From assembly GCA_016234405.1 (NCBI GenBank), contig JACRCC010000039.1:1-32626 (forward strand): a DNA stretch of 32,626 nt, read 5' to 3'. The notes beneath the pieces were generated by a model. It did not search any database, was not told the DNA's origin, and saw only the letters and a program-made list of their open reading frames with translations. The translations under genes were made by a program, and so were the position numbers. Positions 8,087-16,129 of this stretch are shown here, piece after piece; the first letter of the stretch is position 1, and every line of letters begins with the position of its first letter. The DNA is from Deltaproteobacteria bacterium (GTDB taxonomy: Bacteria; Desulfobacterota; GWC2-55-46).

Positions 8087-9790
8087 TCAGTCCGCCATTG
8101 TCACCCTCATTATCTCTTCAACCGAGGTTGTGCCTTCGCCTATCTTCGTTACGCCGCTCATCCTCAATGACTTCATCCCTTCTTTTATGGCGGCCCTTTT
8201 AAGCTCGGACGAAGACGCGCCGTTTAAGACCATCTCCTTAATCGAATCCGAGAACGGCATGACCTCGTATAACGCTATCCTGCCCTTGTATCCGCTCCCG
8301 TTGCACGTCGCGCAGCCCTTGCCCTTTGCGGGCTCCATGGTCTTTATCTGCTCAGGGGTCGCGCCGAGGTCGAGTAGTACCTTATCAGGCACCTCGAACT
8401 TTTCCTTACACTCCTTGCAGACCTTTCTCGCAAGCCTCTGCGCGAGTATGACGTTGCAGGCGGAGGATACGAGGAACGGCTCTATGCCCATGTTGAGAAG
8501 CCTGTTGACGGTGGACGGGGCGTCGTTAGTATGGAGCGTGGAGAGCACAAGGTGGCCCGTAAGCGCGGCCTTGACGGCTATCTCAGCCGTTTCGTAGTCT
8601 CGTATCTCTCCGACCATGATGATGTCCGGGTCTTGGCGCAGGAAGCTCCTTAGCGCCGCCGCGAAGTTTAGCCCGATGTCATCGTGCATCTGCACCTGAT
8701 TTATGCCCATGAGGTTGAATTCCACGGGGTCTTCGGCGGTGGAGATGTTCTCGGACATCTTATTTAAATCAGAGAGCGCGGAATAGAGCGTGGTGGTCTT
8801 GCCGGAACCCGTAGGCCCCGTTACAAGGCATATCCCCCACGGCTTATGGATGGCGTGCATGAAGTCATTGAGCGCCTTTTCCTCGAACCCGAGTTTCGTC
8901 ATGTCGAGCTGGAGGTTGCCCTTATCGAGAAGCCGCGTGCAGACCTTCTCGCCAAAAAGCGTGGGGAGAATGGAAACTCGGTAGTCCATCTCCTTATTTT
9001 TGCCGAGTTTCAGTTTTATCCTACCGTCCTGCGGGAGCCTCCTCTCTGCGATATCGAGATTGCTCATTATCTTTACCCTCGACACTATCGCGTTCTTCAA
9101 CTTCATCGGAGGCTTCATGACCTCCTGCAATACACCGTCCACCCTGTAGCGCACCCTGAAGGATTTTTCGTAAGGCTCTATGTGTATGTCGCTCGCCCCC
9201 TTCTTTATGGCGTCGGTGAGGATGAGGTTGACGAGCTTGACGACTGGCGCGTCCTCGACCGACTTTTTCAACTCGTTGACGTCTATCTCCTCCTCGTCCT
9301 TGACGAGTTCCATGTCGGTCTCATCGAAGTCCGAGAGCATTTCATCTAAACCGGCTTCTTCCTCGGCGGTCTCGTACTGTTTATCTATGGCCGCTTTTAT
9401 GGCAACCTCGGAGGCGATGAGCGGTTCGACGTTATAACCGGTGAGGAATTTGATATCGTCTATGGCGAATATGTTGGACGGATCCGCCATGGCAAGCACA
9501 AGCGTGGAGCCGGTGCGGCTCACGGGGATGACCTGATACTTCTTGGCTACGTCTTCTGGGATGAGCTTGGCAACCTCGTGGTCTATTTCCTGCGTGGCGA
9601 GATCAATCGTGGGGATGCCGTATTGCCTGCTTAAAAAAGCAGTGAGGTCGCTTTCGGATATGAAGCCGAGTTTAGTGAGGTTAAGCCCAAGCCTGCCGCC
9701 GCCCTGCCTCTGTTCGTCAACGGCCTTCTTGAGCTGCTCTGTAGTTATCAGCTTTTCTCTCAGTAAAAGTTCGCCTATCCTGTCTGCCAT
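8087..9790 (-). CDS. pilB: Type IV pilus extension ATPase PilB
   Basis: This 567-residue GspE/PilB-family ATPase has an N-terminal MshEN-type domain (about 1-145) and an acidic linker (about 143-180). The ATPase domain has Walker A GPTGSGKT at 325-332, Walker B at 387-398 and a His box GHLVLSTLHTN at 412-422. The zinc tetracysteine is CKEC 458-461 with CATC 493-496. It drives pilin polymerisation through PilC. MshEN domains often bind cyclic di-GMP; I did not verify every residue of that motif here. It is preceded by a good sigma-70-type promoter and is probably the first gene of the pilB-T-C-S-R unit, with an 89-base gap before pilT. Confidence 0.95.
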   Translation of the reverse strand: MADRIGELLLREKLITTEQLKKAVDEQRQGGGRLGLNLTKLGFISESDLTAFLSRQYGIPTIDLATQEIDHEVAKLIPEDVAKKYQVIPVSRTGSTLVLAMADPSNIFAIDDIKFLTGYNVEPLIASEVAIKAAIDKQYETAEEEAGLDEMLSDFDETDMELVKDEEEIDVNELKKSVEDAPVVKLVNLILTDAIKKGASDIHIEPYEKSFRVRYRVDGVLQEVMKPPMKLKNAIVSRVKIMSNLDIAERRLPQDGRIKLKLGKNKEMDYRVSILPTLFGEKVCTRLLDKGNLQLDMTKLGFEEKALNDFMHAIHKPWGICLVTGPTGSGKTTTLYSALSDLNKMSENISTAEDPVEFNLMGINQVQMHDDIGLNFAAALRSFLRQDPDIIMVGEIRDYETAEIAVKAALTGHLVLSTLHTNDAPSTVNRLLNMGIEPFLVSSACNVILAQRLARKVCKECKEKFEVPDKVLLDLGATPEQIKTMEPAKGKGCATCNGSGYKGRIALYEVMPFSDSIKEMVLNGASSSELKRAAIKEGMKSLRMSGVTKIGEGTTSVEEIMRVTMAD

Positions 9791-9835
9791 TGTCTCTCTT
9801 CAATGCTGTTTTTGTAAACAAACGCTTAATGATAA

Positions 9836-9864
9836 TATATATAAAAATTACGCCATTATGTCAA
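9836..9864 (-). promoter_or_regulatory. Probable sigma-70 promoter for pilB
   Basis: On the minus strand a perfect -35 TTGACA (9859-9864) is followed by 17 bases and a -10-like TATATA (9836-9841). Alternative -10 hexamers lie a few bases on in the same AT-rich run. It sits in the 79-base gap between the sensor-kinase stop and the pilB start, about 45 bases before the pilB ATG. Confidence 0.6.
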
Positions 9865-9869
9865 GGCAT

Positions 9870-9883
9870 TTAACGGCCGTTAA
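9870..9883. repeat. Palindrome TTAACGGCCGTTAA over the kinase stop codon
   Basis: A perfect 14-bp palindrome encodes the last residues (N-G-R) and the TAA stop of the sensor kinase. The same core (AACGGCCGTT) sits on the stop codons of rplR and rpoA, and just after those of rplF, rplE and rpsN. Confidence 0.75.
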
Positions 9884-11822
9884 TGCACAGGGGCAGAAAG
9901 ACTTTGAATGTCGCCCCGCCTTCAGGGACGTTTTCTACTTCGATCTTCCCGCCGTGCTCTTTTATTATGCCTTGAGAAATCGAAAGGCCCAGCCCGATAT
10001 TCAGGCCTCCGCCCTTTTGCTTGGTTGAAAAGAACGGGTCGAATATCTTGTCCTTTATCTCATCGGGCACCCCGGTGCCAGTGTCGCGTATCTCGACAAC
10101 GGCGAAACCACCCCCATCTTCCTGCGCGATGCGAGTCGAGACGTATATCTTACCTGTCCCTGCCACCGCGTCGCGCGCGTTCTTTATGATGTTGAGGAGC
10201 ACCTCCATGATCCTGCCCTTGTTGCCGAGGATCTTGGGCAGTTCCATGTCGAGGTCCTTGACTATCTCTATGGAGGTCGTTTTAATCTCGGATGCAAAGA
10301 GCGCAAGGGTGGCGTTCACCGATTCGTTGAGATAAACGGGGGTCAACTTGTCGCCGGCCGGTCTTGAGTACGTAAGCATGTCGAGTATGATGTATTTGGA
10401 ACGCACCGCCGCGTCTTTCATCGTCGCGAGCAGATGATAATTCGGATTCCCCTGCCCGAGCCTGTTCATCAGCGCCTCGGTTATGCTCAATATGCCCGCC
10501 AAGGGACTGTTGAGCTCATGGGCGATACCCGCCCCCATCTCTCCCAAAGAACTCATCTTTGCGGACTGTATGAGCTTTTGCTCCGAGTGTTTAAGCCTTG
10601 CGTAGGCGTCTTCAAGCTCCTTGAGAGACTTATTCAACTCAAAGGTTCTGTCTTTCACGGCGACTTCAAGCTCCGCGATGTATTTGTTTATGGTCTCGCT
10701 GAAGGACTTTCTTTCTGAGAGGTCGCGCCAGATTTCGAGCATGTATTTTTTACCGGCGACATCAACGACGGAGGCCGCCACCTCGACCGGGACGGTAAAC
10801 CCGTCTTTCCTCCTCACGAGCGCGTCCATCAGGTATCCCTTCCCGTCGAGTATCCACCTGAGGAATGACTGCGTGTATTCCTTTATCTTCTCGGACGGGT
10901 AGATGTCCGAGTCCCTCATGCCGAGGAATTCCGCCCTCGTAAAACCCAAAAGCTCGGTTGCCGCCTGATTGACCTCCACGAAGACGCCGGCCTCGATGTC
11001 CTTGAGGAGGATCGCGTCCGCCGCCATCTGCACGAGGCGAGAATGTTTTTCGTTCAGGCCGTTGAGCCTCTCGGTGGTTTTTGACAGAGACTCGGCCATT
11101 GAGTCGAATGCCCTGCCGAGGTCTTCAAGCTCGTCTCCGGTCGTGAGGCCCACGCGGTGGCCGAGGTCGCCTGATGCCAGCGCCACCGCCCCCCTCTTCA
11201 ACGACTCAAGCGGGGCGCGCAGCCTGCCGTTGACTATCGTCAGAAGCGCGGCGGACAGGACAAAAACAATGCCGCCGCCCCAAATATAAAAATTCTTCGC
11301 GTGCGAGGCGACGACCTCCTCGTATTTTTTCAGGGATATCTTGATGGATATGGCCCCGGCCGCCGCGCCTTTCGCCCCCGCATGGCACCCGGTGCATTCC
11401 TTTTTTAATATAAGCGGCATGACGTAGCGGGCCTGCGTGTAGCCTTCTTTCACGCGCTCGGTCTTCGACGCAGACACGCCTGCAAGCGCCTGAAAGTCGA
11501 GCGCGTCCGCCGGCGACTCGTTAGGCTCAACCCCATACTGCGCGTCAATCGGGGGGCCGTGTATGAGACGTATCTCATCCACCCCTTCGAGCCTTCTGAA
11601 ACGTTCAACGGTGGCGCGGTTCTCGGCGCCGCCGCCGCCGAGCCTCATCGAGGTATGTATCTGGTCGAAGAGCGCCGCCGAGAGCCTCTCGGCCTCGGAA
11701 AGACCGACGTTCTTGAGGAGAGCCGCGTTGGACACGGAGTCATAATAAAAGAGCGCGGCAATGCCGAGGATGAGTATGCCTCCGACGTAGACGTTGAACC
11801 TCTGTGATAGTTTTAGCCTCAT
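9870..11822 (-). CDS. Membrane sensor histidine kinase with a CxxCH haem-type sensor domain
   Basis: In this 650-residue protein one N-terminal membrane segment (about 11-28) precedes a periplasmic domain with CTGCH at 143-147, a c-type haem attachment motif. This arrangement resembles the DUF3365/Tll0287-like family. A second membrane segment (about 178-197) leads to HAMP (about 198-252), PAS (about 262-370) and a coiled coil. The HisKA H435 is in GIAHELNSP. The HATPase_c domain has the N box at 544-552, DTGTG at 580-584 and GLGLS at 610-614. It probably senses redox state or a diatomic gas and phosphorylates an unidentified partner; no response regulator lies beside it. It is just upstream of pilB but separated from it by a promoter. 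The haem and ligand are inferred from the motif. Confidence 0.85.
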   Translation of the reverse strand: MRLKLSQRFNVYVGGILILGIAALFYYDSVSNAALLKNVGLSEAERLSAALFDQIHTSMRLGGGGAENRATVERFRRLEGVDEIRLIHGPPIDAQYGVEPNESPADALDFQALAGVSASKTERVKEGYTQARYVMPLILKKECTGCHAGAKGAAAGAISIKISLKKYEEVVASHAKNFYIWGGGIVFVLSAALLTIVNGRLRAPLESLKRGAVALASGDLGHRVGLTTGDELEDLGRAFDSMAESLSKTTERLNGLNEKHSRLVQMAADAILLKDIEAGVFVEVNQAATELLGFTRAEFLGMRDSDIYPSEKIKEYTQSFLRWILDGKGYLMDALVRRKDGFTVPVEVAASVVDVAGKKYMLEIWRDLSERKSFSETINKYIAELEVAVKDRTFELNKSLKELEDAYARLKHSEQKLIQSAKMSSLGEMGAGIAHELNSPLAGILSITEALMNRLGQGNPNYHLLATMKDAAVRSKYIILDMLTYSRPAGDKLTPVYLNESVNATLALFASEIKTTSIEIVKDLDMELPKILGNKGRIMEVLLNIIKNARDAVAGTGKIYVSTRIAQEDGGGFAVVEIRDTGTGVPDEIKDKIFDPFFSTKQKGGGLNIGLGLSISQGIIKEHGGKIEVENVPEGGATFKVFLPLCINGR

Positions 11823-11908
11823 GGGTAATGCTCTAAAATTTTAGCCTGCGGATTTGGTTTGTCAACGGGCTTCGAGGGTGGTTACTGCGATTAAAAGTGC
11901 GGTGAGTT

Positions 11909-12484
11909 TTAAGCGCGGGGAGACAAATATGCCCTGAAAAAACCGATGAAATAATCAAGCCCCGACCAGACGGTGAGGATAAAGGCCGCGGCAAAAAGGG
12001 CCATGCCTACGAGGTGGAAGTCAATGCCGAAGAACTCGTAATGGATAAGGAGGGCTGTAATCGAGGATACCTGAGCAAAGGTCTTATATTTACCGAGGTT
12101 CGAGGCCGGGATTACAAGCCCCGCGTTAGAGGCCGCGGCGCGCAGACCAGTTACGGCAATCTCGCGGCTTATAATGACCGCTATCATCCACGCCGGCACG
12201 CGGCCGAGCGGAATAAGCATAATCAAAACCGTGGTTATGAGTATCTTATCCGCCACAGGGTCGAGGAATTGCCCCAGCGCGGTGACGGAGGCGCGCTTCC
12301 TTGCCAGATACCCGTCAAGCCAGTCCGTGGCGCACACGGCGGAAAAGACGGCCGCGGTAACGATGCTCATGGTTTGGCTGGGGGCGAACAAAAGCATCAC
12401 GACGAGCGCCGGCGCTGCGGCAATCCTTACAAACGACAGCACATTGGGGAGGTTGACGTTGCCGGCCTGCGATTGGCTCTGCAT
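11909..12484 (-). CDS. pgsA: CDP-diacylglycerol--glycerol-3-phosphate 3-phosphatidyltransferase
   Basis: This 191-residue polytopic membrane enzyme makes phosphatidylglycerol phosphate from CDP-diacylglycerol and glycerol-3-phosphate. The CDP-alcohol phosphotransferase signature D-x2-D-G-x2-A-R-x8-G-x3-D-x3-D is complete in the segment starting DWLDGYLARK and ending FLDPVAD. The order of hydrophobic segments and the length fit PgsA better than PssA or cardiolipin synthase, although the substrate cannot be proven from the motif alone. An AGG precedes the ATG by a T-run. It lies 30 bases after the lytic transglycosylase stop, likely in one transcript, and 86 bases before the kinase. Confidence 0.88.
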   Translation of the reverse strand: MQSQSQAGNVNLPNVLSFVRIAAAPALVVMLLFAPSQTMSIVTAAVFSAVCATDWLDGYLARKRASVTALGQFLDPVADKILITTVLIMLIPLGRVPAWMIAVIISREIAVTGLRAAASNAGLVIPASNLGKYKTFAQVSSITALLIHYEFFGIDFHLVGMALFAAAFILTVWSGLDYFIGFFRAYLSPRA

Positions 12485-12514
12485 AAAAAAAACCTGAAAA
12501 CCGTTGCCTATAGT

Positions 12515-13111
12515 TCAACCGTTGGAAGTCTTGTATAACTTATAGTAGAGCAGCACCCTTTTAACGTAGGCGCGGGTCTCCGGGTAAGGCGGGATGGCCC
12601 CCCATTTGAACACCGCGTTCTCACCCGCGTTGTATGCGGCTATGGCGAGCCTTATATCGGAAGAGAAGAGTTTGAGCAGCCTGCTTAGATGCCTGACCCC
12701 TCCCTCGATGTTCTCCGCAGGGTCGTGGATGTCTCTTACGCCGAGCCTTCTGGCGGTCTCGGGCAGGAGCTGCATCAAGCCCCTCGCGTCCTTCATTGAG
12801 ACCGCTTGAGCGTTGAAGTTCGACTCGGCCTTTACTACGGCCTTTGCAAGGGCAGGGTCAACGCCGTGCCTCATGGCCGCCTCCGTTATCATGTCGTCGT
12901 AGCCGCGGTAATAATACGTCTTCTTCGGCTGCGCCTTGGCTCCGGCCTCACGCATTATCCATTTGTACTTTGACGAGGTGGGGACGTTCGTGATGTGCAC
13001 GACGCCGGACTCGTCCACATACCTGTAGAGGTCGGCGTGCGCCGCGCCCGTTGCCAACGCCGCAACGACGGAGGTTATAAATAAAATTCGCTTAAAAAAT
13101 ATTTTCTTCAT
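12515..13111 (-). CDS. Secreted SLT-family lytic transglycosylase with DUF4124 domain
   Basis: The protein has 198 residues from the chosen ATG at 13111. A signal peptide (about 1-26: KK, hydrophobic core, AHA end) is followed by a short DUF4124-type segment (LYRYVDESGVVHITN, 28-42) and an SLT domain (about 75-190). The SLT domain has the catalytic glutamate E96 in VKAESNFN, GLMQLLPETA (111-120) and AAYNAGENAV (158-167). It should cleave peptidoglycan glycan strands in the periplasm, non-hydrolytically. An upstream in-frame start at 13201 would put 30 charged residues before the signal peptide and is rejected. Such enzymes often help envelope-spanning machines, so a link with the pilus is possible, but turnover is equally likely. 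Confidence 0.88.
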   Translation of the reverse strand: MKKIFFKRILFITSVVAALATGAAHADLYRYVDESGVVHITNVPTSSKYKWIMREAGAKAQPKKTYYYRGYDDMITEAAMRHGVDPALAKAVVKAESNFNAQAVSMKDARGLMQLLPETARRLGVRDIHDPAENIEGGVRHLSRLLKLFSSDIRLAIAAYNAGENAVFKWGAIPPYPETRAYVKRVLLYYKLYKTSNG

Positions 13112-13153
13112 ATCCTGATTCGGCGAGATACGGACGAAAGACCCCACAGGTAA

Positions 13154-13181
13154 AGTATACCGGGATTTAAACAGTCTACAA
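13154..13181 (-). promoter_or_regulatory. Possible promoter of the transglycosylase-pgsA unit
   Basis: On the minus strand TATACT (13154-13159) matches five of six -10 bases, with a weak -35 TTGTAG (13176-13181) at a 16-base spacing, about 43 bases before the start codon. It diverges from the nadB promoter in the same intergenic region. Confidence 0.4.
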
Positions 13182-13253
13182 CGCGGCGGCGTAAAGGGCA
13201 AGTTTTTTAAAATTCTCAGGGGGAAAACTCCGGAAATCCCCGCGCCAAGCCTG

Positions 13254-13282
13254 TTGACAAAAAATACCCGTTATCATAATGT
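13254..13282 (+). promoter_or_regulatory. Probable promoter of nadB
   Basis: A perfect TTGACA (13254-13259) is followed by CATAAT (13275-13280, spacer 15) or TAATGT (13277-13282, spacer 17). It lies about 45 bases before the nadB ATG. It is the only plus-strand promoter I can support. Confidence 0.5.
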
Positions 13283-13325
13283 AGAACGAAGGATGCGGGA
13301 TAGCGCGGTTCGGAGGCCGTTTGGA

Positions 13326-14930
13326 ATGGAGCACAGAAGCGATTTTTTGGTAATCGGAAGCGGTATCGCGGGTTTGAGTTTTGCCGTCAAGGCCGCCCAG
13401 TTTGGCGCGGTTTCGCTCATCACAAAGAGGGCGATACGGGAATCCGCGACGTTTTACGCGCAGGGCGGCATCGCTTCGGTGATAAGCCGCGAGGACACGT
13501 TCGAGGCGCACATAAAAGACACGATCGAGGCCGGTGCAGGATTGTGCAACCCCCGCATAGTCGAGATGTGCGTAAAAGACGGCCCAACGCGGATTGACGA
13601 GCTTATCGCCCTCGGGGTGAAATTCACGAAAAGGAACGCCGGCCACGGCTCTGAGCTTGACCTCGGCCGTGAAGGCGGCCACTCGAAAAGACGCATCGTC
13701 CACGCCCAAGACCTCACTGGGAGGGTCGTTGAAGACGCCCTCGTCGAGGCGGTATACTCCAACAAGAATATAACCGTCTTCGAAGACCACATCGCCGTAG
13801 ACCTCCTGTCCCACGCGAAGTTCATCGGGCAGACCCCCGAAGACGTCATCTGGGGCGCATACGCGCTCGCAAAAAACACCGGGGAGATTCACGCATTCAC
13901 CGCAAAGGCCACCATACTCGCCACGGGCGGCGCCGGTAAGGTCTATCTCTACACCAGCAACCCGGACGTCGCCACCGGCGACGGCATAGCGATGTCGTGG
14001 CGCGCCGGCGCGGAGATAAGGAACATGGAGTTCATCCAATTCCACCCGACGTGCCTCTACCACGCTAAGGCCAAAGGTTTTCTGATTTCCGAGGCGATAA
14101 GGGGCGAAGGCGGCGCGCTCATCCTCAAAGACGGCTCGCCTTTCATGAAAAGATACCACCCGTTGGCGGACCTCGCGCCAAGGGACACGGTTGCGCGCGC
14201 CATTGACTCCGAGCTTAAAAAAAGCGGCGACGAATGCGTGTATCTCGACATCAGTTCCAAGCCCGCCTCCTTTATAAAGGAACGTTTCCCCAACATATAC
14301 GGGAGGTGTCTCGAATTCGGCTTTGACATGACAAAAGATGCGATACCGGTCGTGCCGGCGGCGCACTATACCTGCGGCGGCGTCCATACCGATGAGAACG
14401 GCCTGACGAGCGTAAAGCGGCTCTATGCCATCGGTGAGACGGCCGAAACCGGACTGCACGGCGCAAACAGACTCGCCTCAAATTCGCTCCTCGAGTCCCT
14501 CGTCTTTGCCGAGAGGGCCTTCGTCCATTCAAAAGAGGCGATAAAAGGCTCAGGCAACGTCCCAGCCGTGCCGGCGTGGAAGACCTGCGGCGCGGTCATA
14601 AGCGACGAGGCTGTGGTGATAACGCAGAATTGGGAAGAGATACGGCGCTTCATGTGGAACTACGTCGGCATAGCAAGGTCGGAGAAGAGACTTGAGCGCG
14701 CAGAGAGGCGCATCGAGCTGCTGAAAAAAGAAATCAACGAATATTACTGGAACTTCAAAGTAACGAGCGACCTCGTGGAGTTGAGAAACATCGCGGCAGT
14801 CGCCGAGACGATAATACTCTCGGCGGCCATGAGAAAGGAATCCCGCGGACTACATTACAACATGGATTATCCGGAAAAAGACGATATTAACTTCATGAAG
14901 GACACGGCCGTCGTGTGGAAGGCTCAATAA
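13326..14930 (+). CDS. nadB: L-aspartate oxidase
   Basis: This 534-residue FAD enzyme oxidises L-aspartate to iminoaspartate, the first step of de novo NAD synthesis; NadA then condenses the product to quinolinate. The sequence shows the dinucleotide-binding GSGIAGL (11-17) and the succinate dehydrogenase/NadB family motifs FYAQGGIAS, HSKRRIVHAQD, ATGGAGKVY, EFIQFHPT, RGEGG, APRDTVARAI, TCGGVHTD and GLHGANRLASNS. The start at 13326 has GGAGG nine bases upstream; a TTG at 13254 falls inside the promoter and is rejected. nadA and nadC are not in the window. It is the only plus-strand gene here and converges on the HU gene. Confidence 0.96.
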   Translation: MEHRSDFLVIGSGIAGLSFAVKAAQFGAVSLITKRAIRESATFYAQGGIASVISREDTFEAHIKDTIEAGAGLCNPRIVEMCVKDGPTRIDELIALGVKFTKRNAGHGSELDLGREGGHSKRRIVHAQDLTGRVVEDALVEAVYSNKNITVFEDHIAVDLLSHAKFIGQTPEDVIWGAYALAKNTGEIHAFTAKATILATGGAGKVYLYTSNPDVATGDGIAMSWRAGAEIRNMEFIQFHPTCLYHAKAKGFLISEAIRGEGGALILKDGSPFMKRYHPLADLAPRDTVARAIDSELKKSGDECVYLDISSKPASFIKERFPNIYGRCLEFGFDMTKDAIPVVPAAHYTCGGVHTDENGLTSVKRLYAIGETAETGLHGANRLASNSLLESLVFAERAFVHSKEAIKGSGNVPAVPAWKTCGAVISDEAVVITQNWEEIRRFMWNYVGIARSEKRLERAERRIELLKKEINEYYWNFKVTSDLVELRNIAAVAETIILSAAMRKESRGLHYNMDYPEKDDINFMKDTAVVWKAQ

Positions 14931-14971
14931 AAAAAGGGGGCGGGAGGCGGTAAAAGATTTTCCCGCTTCCC
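14931..14971 (-). terminator. Terminator of the HU gene
   Basis: On the minus strand a 9-bp stem with one G-U pair (14942-14950 with 14963-14971) is followed by C-rich bases and then a run of T that overlaps the nadB stop. The polarity fits termination of the HU transcript between the two convergent genes. The run of bases between stem and T-tract is longer than ideal. Confidence 0.5.
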
Positions 14972-14977
14972 ACTCCC

Positions 14978-15259
14978 TTATTTAAGGACTGCGTCCTTAC
15001 ATGCCTTTGATATTCTAAACTTGACGGCCCTCTTTGCCGGTATCTGAATAGTCTCTCCTGTCCTTGGATTTCTGCCTTGACGCGCCGCGCGGTCTACTAA
15101 AACGAGTTTACCGATGCCGGGGACCGTGAACGAGTTGGCGGCCTCCTCGTAGGCAAGTTCCGTGAGGGCCTCAATCACCGCCCTGACCGTCTTTTTGTCA
15201 GCATTGGTCTTGGTCACGATCGCCTCTTCTATCTGAGACTTGGTCATCGCTTTATCCAT
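14978..15259 (-). CDS. HU/IHF-family DNA-binding protein
   Basis: This 93-residue protein is of the histone-like family, which forms dimers that bend DNA and compact the nucleoid. The N-terminal helices start TKSQIEEAI (6-14), the beta-arm region carries the signature GRNPRTGETIQIPA, and the end is FRISKACKDAV. The length is typical of HU (about 90). The start at 15259 has GGAGG eight bases upstream; an ATG four codons later is less well placed. It has its own promoter and lies after the alpha-operon terminator. HU versus a single IHF subunit cannot be decided firmly; the sequence looks more like HU. Confidence 0.92.
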   Translation of the reverse strand: MDKAMTKSQIEEAIVTKTNADKKTVRAVIEALTELAYEEAANSFTVPGIGKLVLVDRAARQGRNPRTGETIQIPAKRAVKFRISKACKDAVLK

Positions 15260-15317
15260 GTTCGCCGCCTCCGTGATTTTTTATTTTCAAAAAATTCGCC
15301 GATATAACCTGCCGTTA

Positions 15318-15346
15318 GGTATAGACCAAAAATAGTTGATTGTCAA
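15318..15346 (-). promoter_or_regulatory. Sigma-70 promoter of the HU gene
   Basis: On the minus strand a perfect TTGACA (15341-15346), a 17-base spacer and TATACC (15318-15323) lie about 58 bases before the HU start. The promoter begins shortly after the terminator hairpin at 15368-15455. Confidence 0.65.
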
Positions 15347-15360
15347 GACGCGCCGGCTCA

Positions 15361-15455
15361 AAGAAAAAAGGGCGCGCCCAGCGCCACTTGGGATTAACGT
15401 TGTTTGTTGGTTGCAAACAACTATGGTAAACCCAAGTGGCGCTGGGCGCGCCCTT
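15361..15455 (-). terminator. Alpha-operon terminator formed by inverted-repeat element, copy B
   Basis: Perfect 25-bp arms (15368-15392 and 15431-15455, core GGGCGCGCCCAGCGCCACTT) enclose a 38-base spacer that itself contains an 8-bp inverted repeat (15399-15406 with 15414-15421). On the minus strand the structure runs straight into TTTTTTCTTT, giving the form of a factor-independent terminator 39 bases after the rplQ stop. The same element occurs at 2463-2544 and 19431-19508 without a T-run, so this copy appears to have been recruited as a terminator. Confidence 0.75.
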
Positions 15456-15493
15456 CGCGTATTCAATTAAACGGATGCGACGCGCCGATATTA

Positions 15494-16030
15494 CTAACCT
15501 GATTTTGACCCGATGATCCCCTTCTTTGGAGCCGACTTTTTCTCAGACAACTTCTTAGCCTGACTTGCCTGTTTCGCGCCCGCATTCATCTTATGGGCCG
15601 GTCTCTCTTTTACGGAGGGGGTCTTCTTGATCCTTTGCTTGGCCGGCTTTACCGCAGCGGCATCGAGGGAAGGCGCGGAGCCTACGTACTCGATAAGCGC
15701 AATCTTGGCGTTGTCTCCGGGGCGCACACCCAACTTCAATATCCGGGTATATCCGCCGTTTCTCTCCTTAAACTGCGGGGCCAAATCGGCAAATAGCCTC
15801 GTAACCGCGTCCTTGCTGCGCAAAAAGGCCATGGCGCGCCTTCTTGCGGCCACGCTGCCGTCTTTGCCGAGCGTTATCATCCTCTCCGCATAGCGTCTCA
15901 ACGCCTTGGCCCTCGAAGTCGTGGTCTTGATCCTTCCGTGCCGGATAAGGTCGGAGGCCATGTTTGCGAGCACCGACCTCAGGTGGCTCCACGTCATGTC
16001 AAATCTCTTCTCGTCCCTATTGTGTCTCAT
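15494..16030 (-). CDS. rplQ: 50S ribosomal protein L17
   Basis: This 178-residue protein is longer than the usual 115-135. Residues 1-118 are the L17 fold near the exit of the peptide tunnel, with recognisable segments HLRSVLANMASDLI, HGRIKTTTSRAKALR and NGGYTRILKLGVRPGDNAKIA. The very N-terminus (MRHNRDEKRFDMTWSH) departs from the common RHRKxGRKL form. Residues from about 127 are a low-complexity Lys/Ala-rich tail that is probably unstructured and rRNA-binding. It is the last gene of the alpha operon, 96 bases after rpoA, and precedes the terminator hairpin. Confidence 0.93.
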   Translation of the reverse strand: MRHNRDEKRFDMTWSHLRSVLANMASDLIRHGRIKTTTSRAKALRRYAERMITLGKDGSVAARRRAMAFLRSKDAVTRLFADLAPQFKERNGGYTRILKLGVRPGDNAKIALIEYVGSAPSLDAAAVKPAKQRIKKTPSVKERPAHKMNAGAKQASQAKKLSEKKSAPKKGIIGSKSG

Positions 16031-16118
16031 TAACTGCCCCTTTTATTACGGATAGCGAAGCCCAAGCCTCGCGCCGCATCATGGCTGATAAAGTCAGGCC
16101 TGTTGGTCTGAGCTGCCA

Positions 16119-16129
16119 AACGGCCGTTA
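16119..16129. repeat. TAACGGCCGTT element over the rpoA stop codon
   Basis: On the minus strand the rpoA stop TAA begins the sequence TAACGGCCGTT. Next in the 96-base gap comes CAGCTCAG (16110-16117), and then AGGCCTGA (16094-16101), relatives of the TCAGGCC family found after infA and rpsQ. Confidence 0.6.

Noticed and set aside
13176-14459. Long open frame of 427 codons on the minus strand opposite nadB
   Set aside because: It is a shadow of nadB codon usage. The composition is not protein-like for any family I know, and nadB is complete with all motifs.
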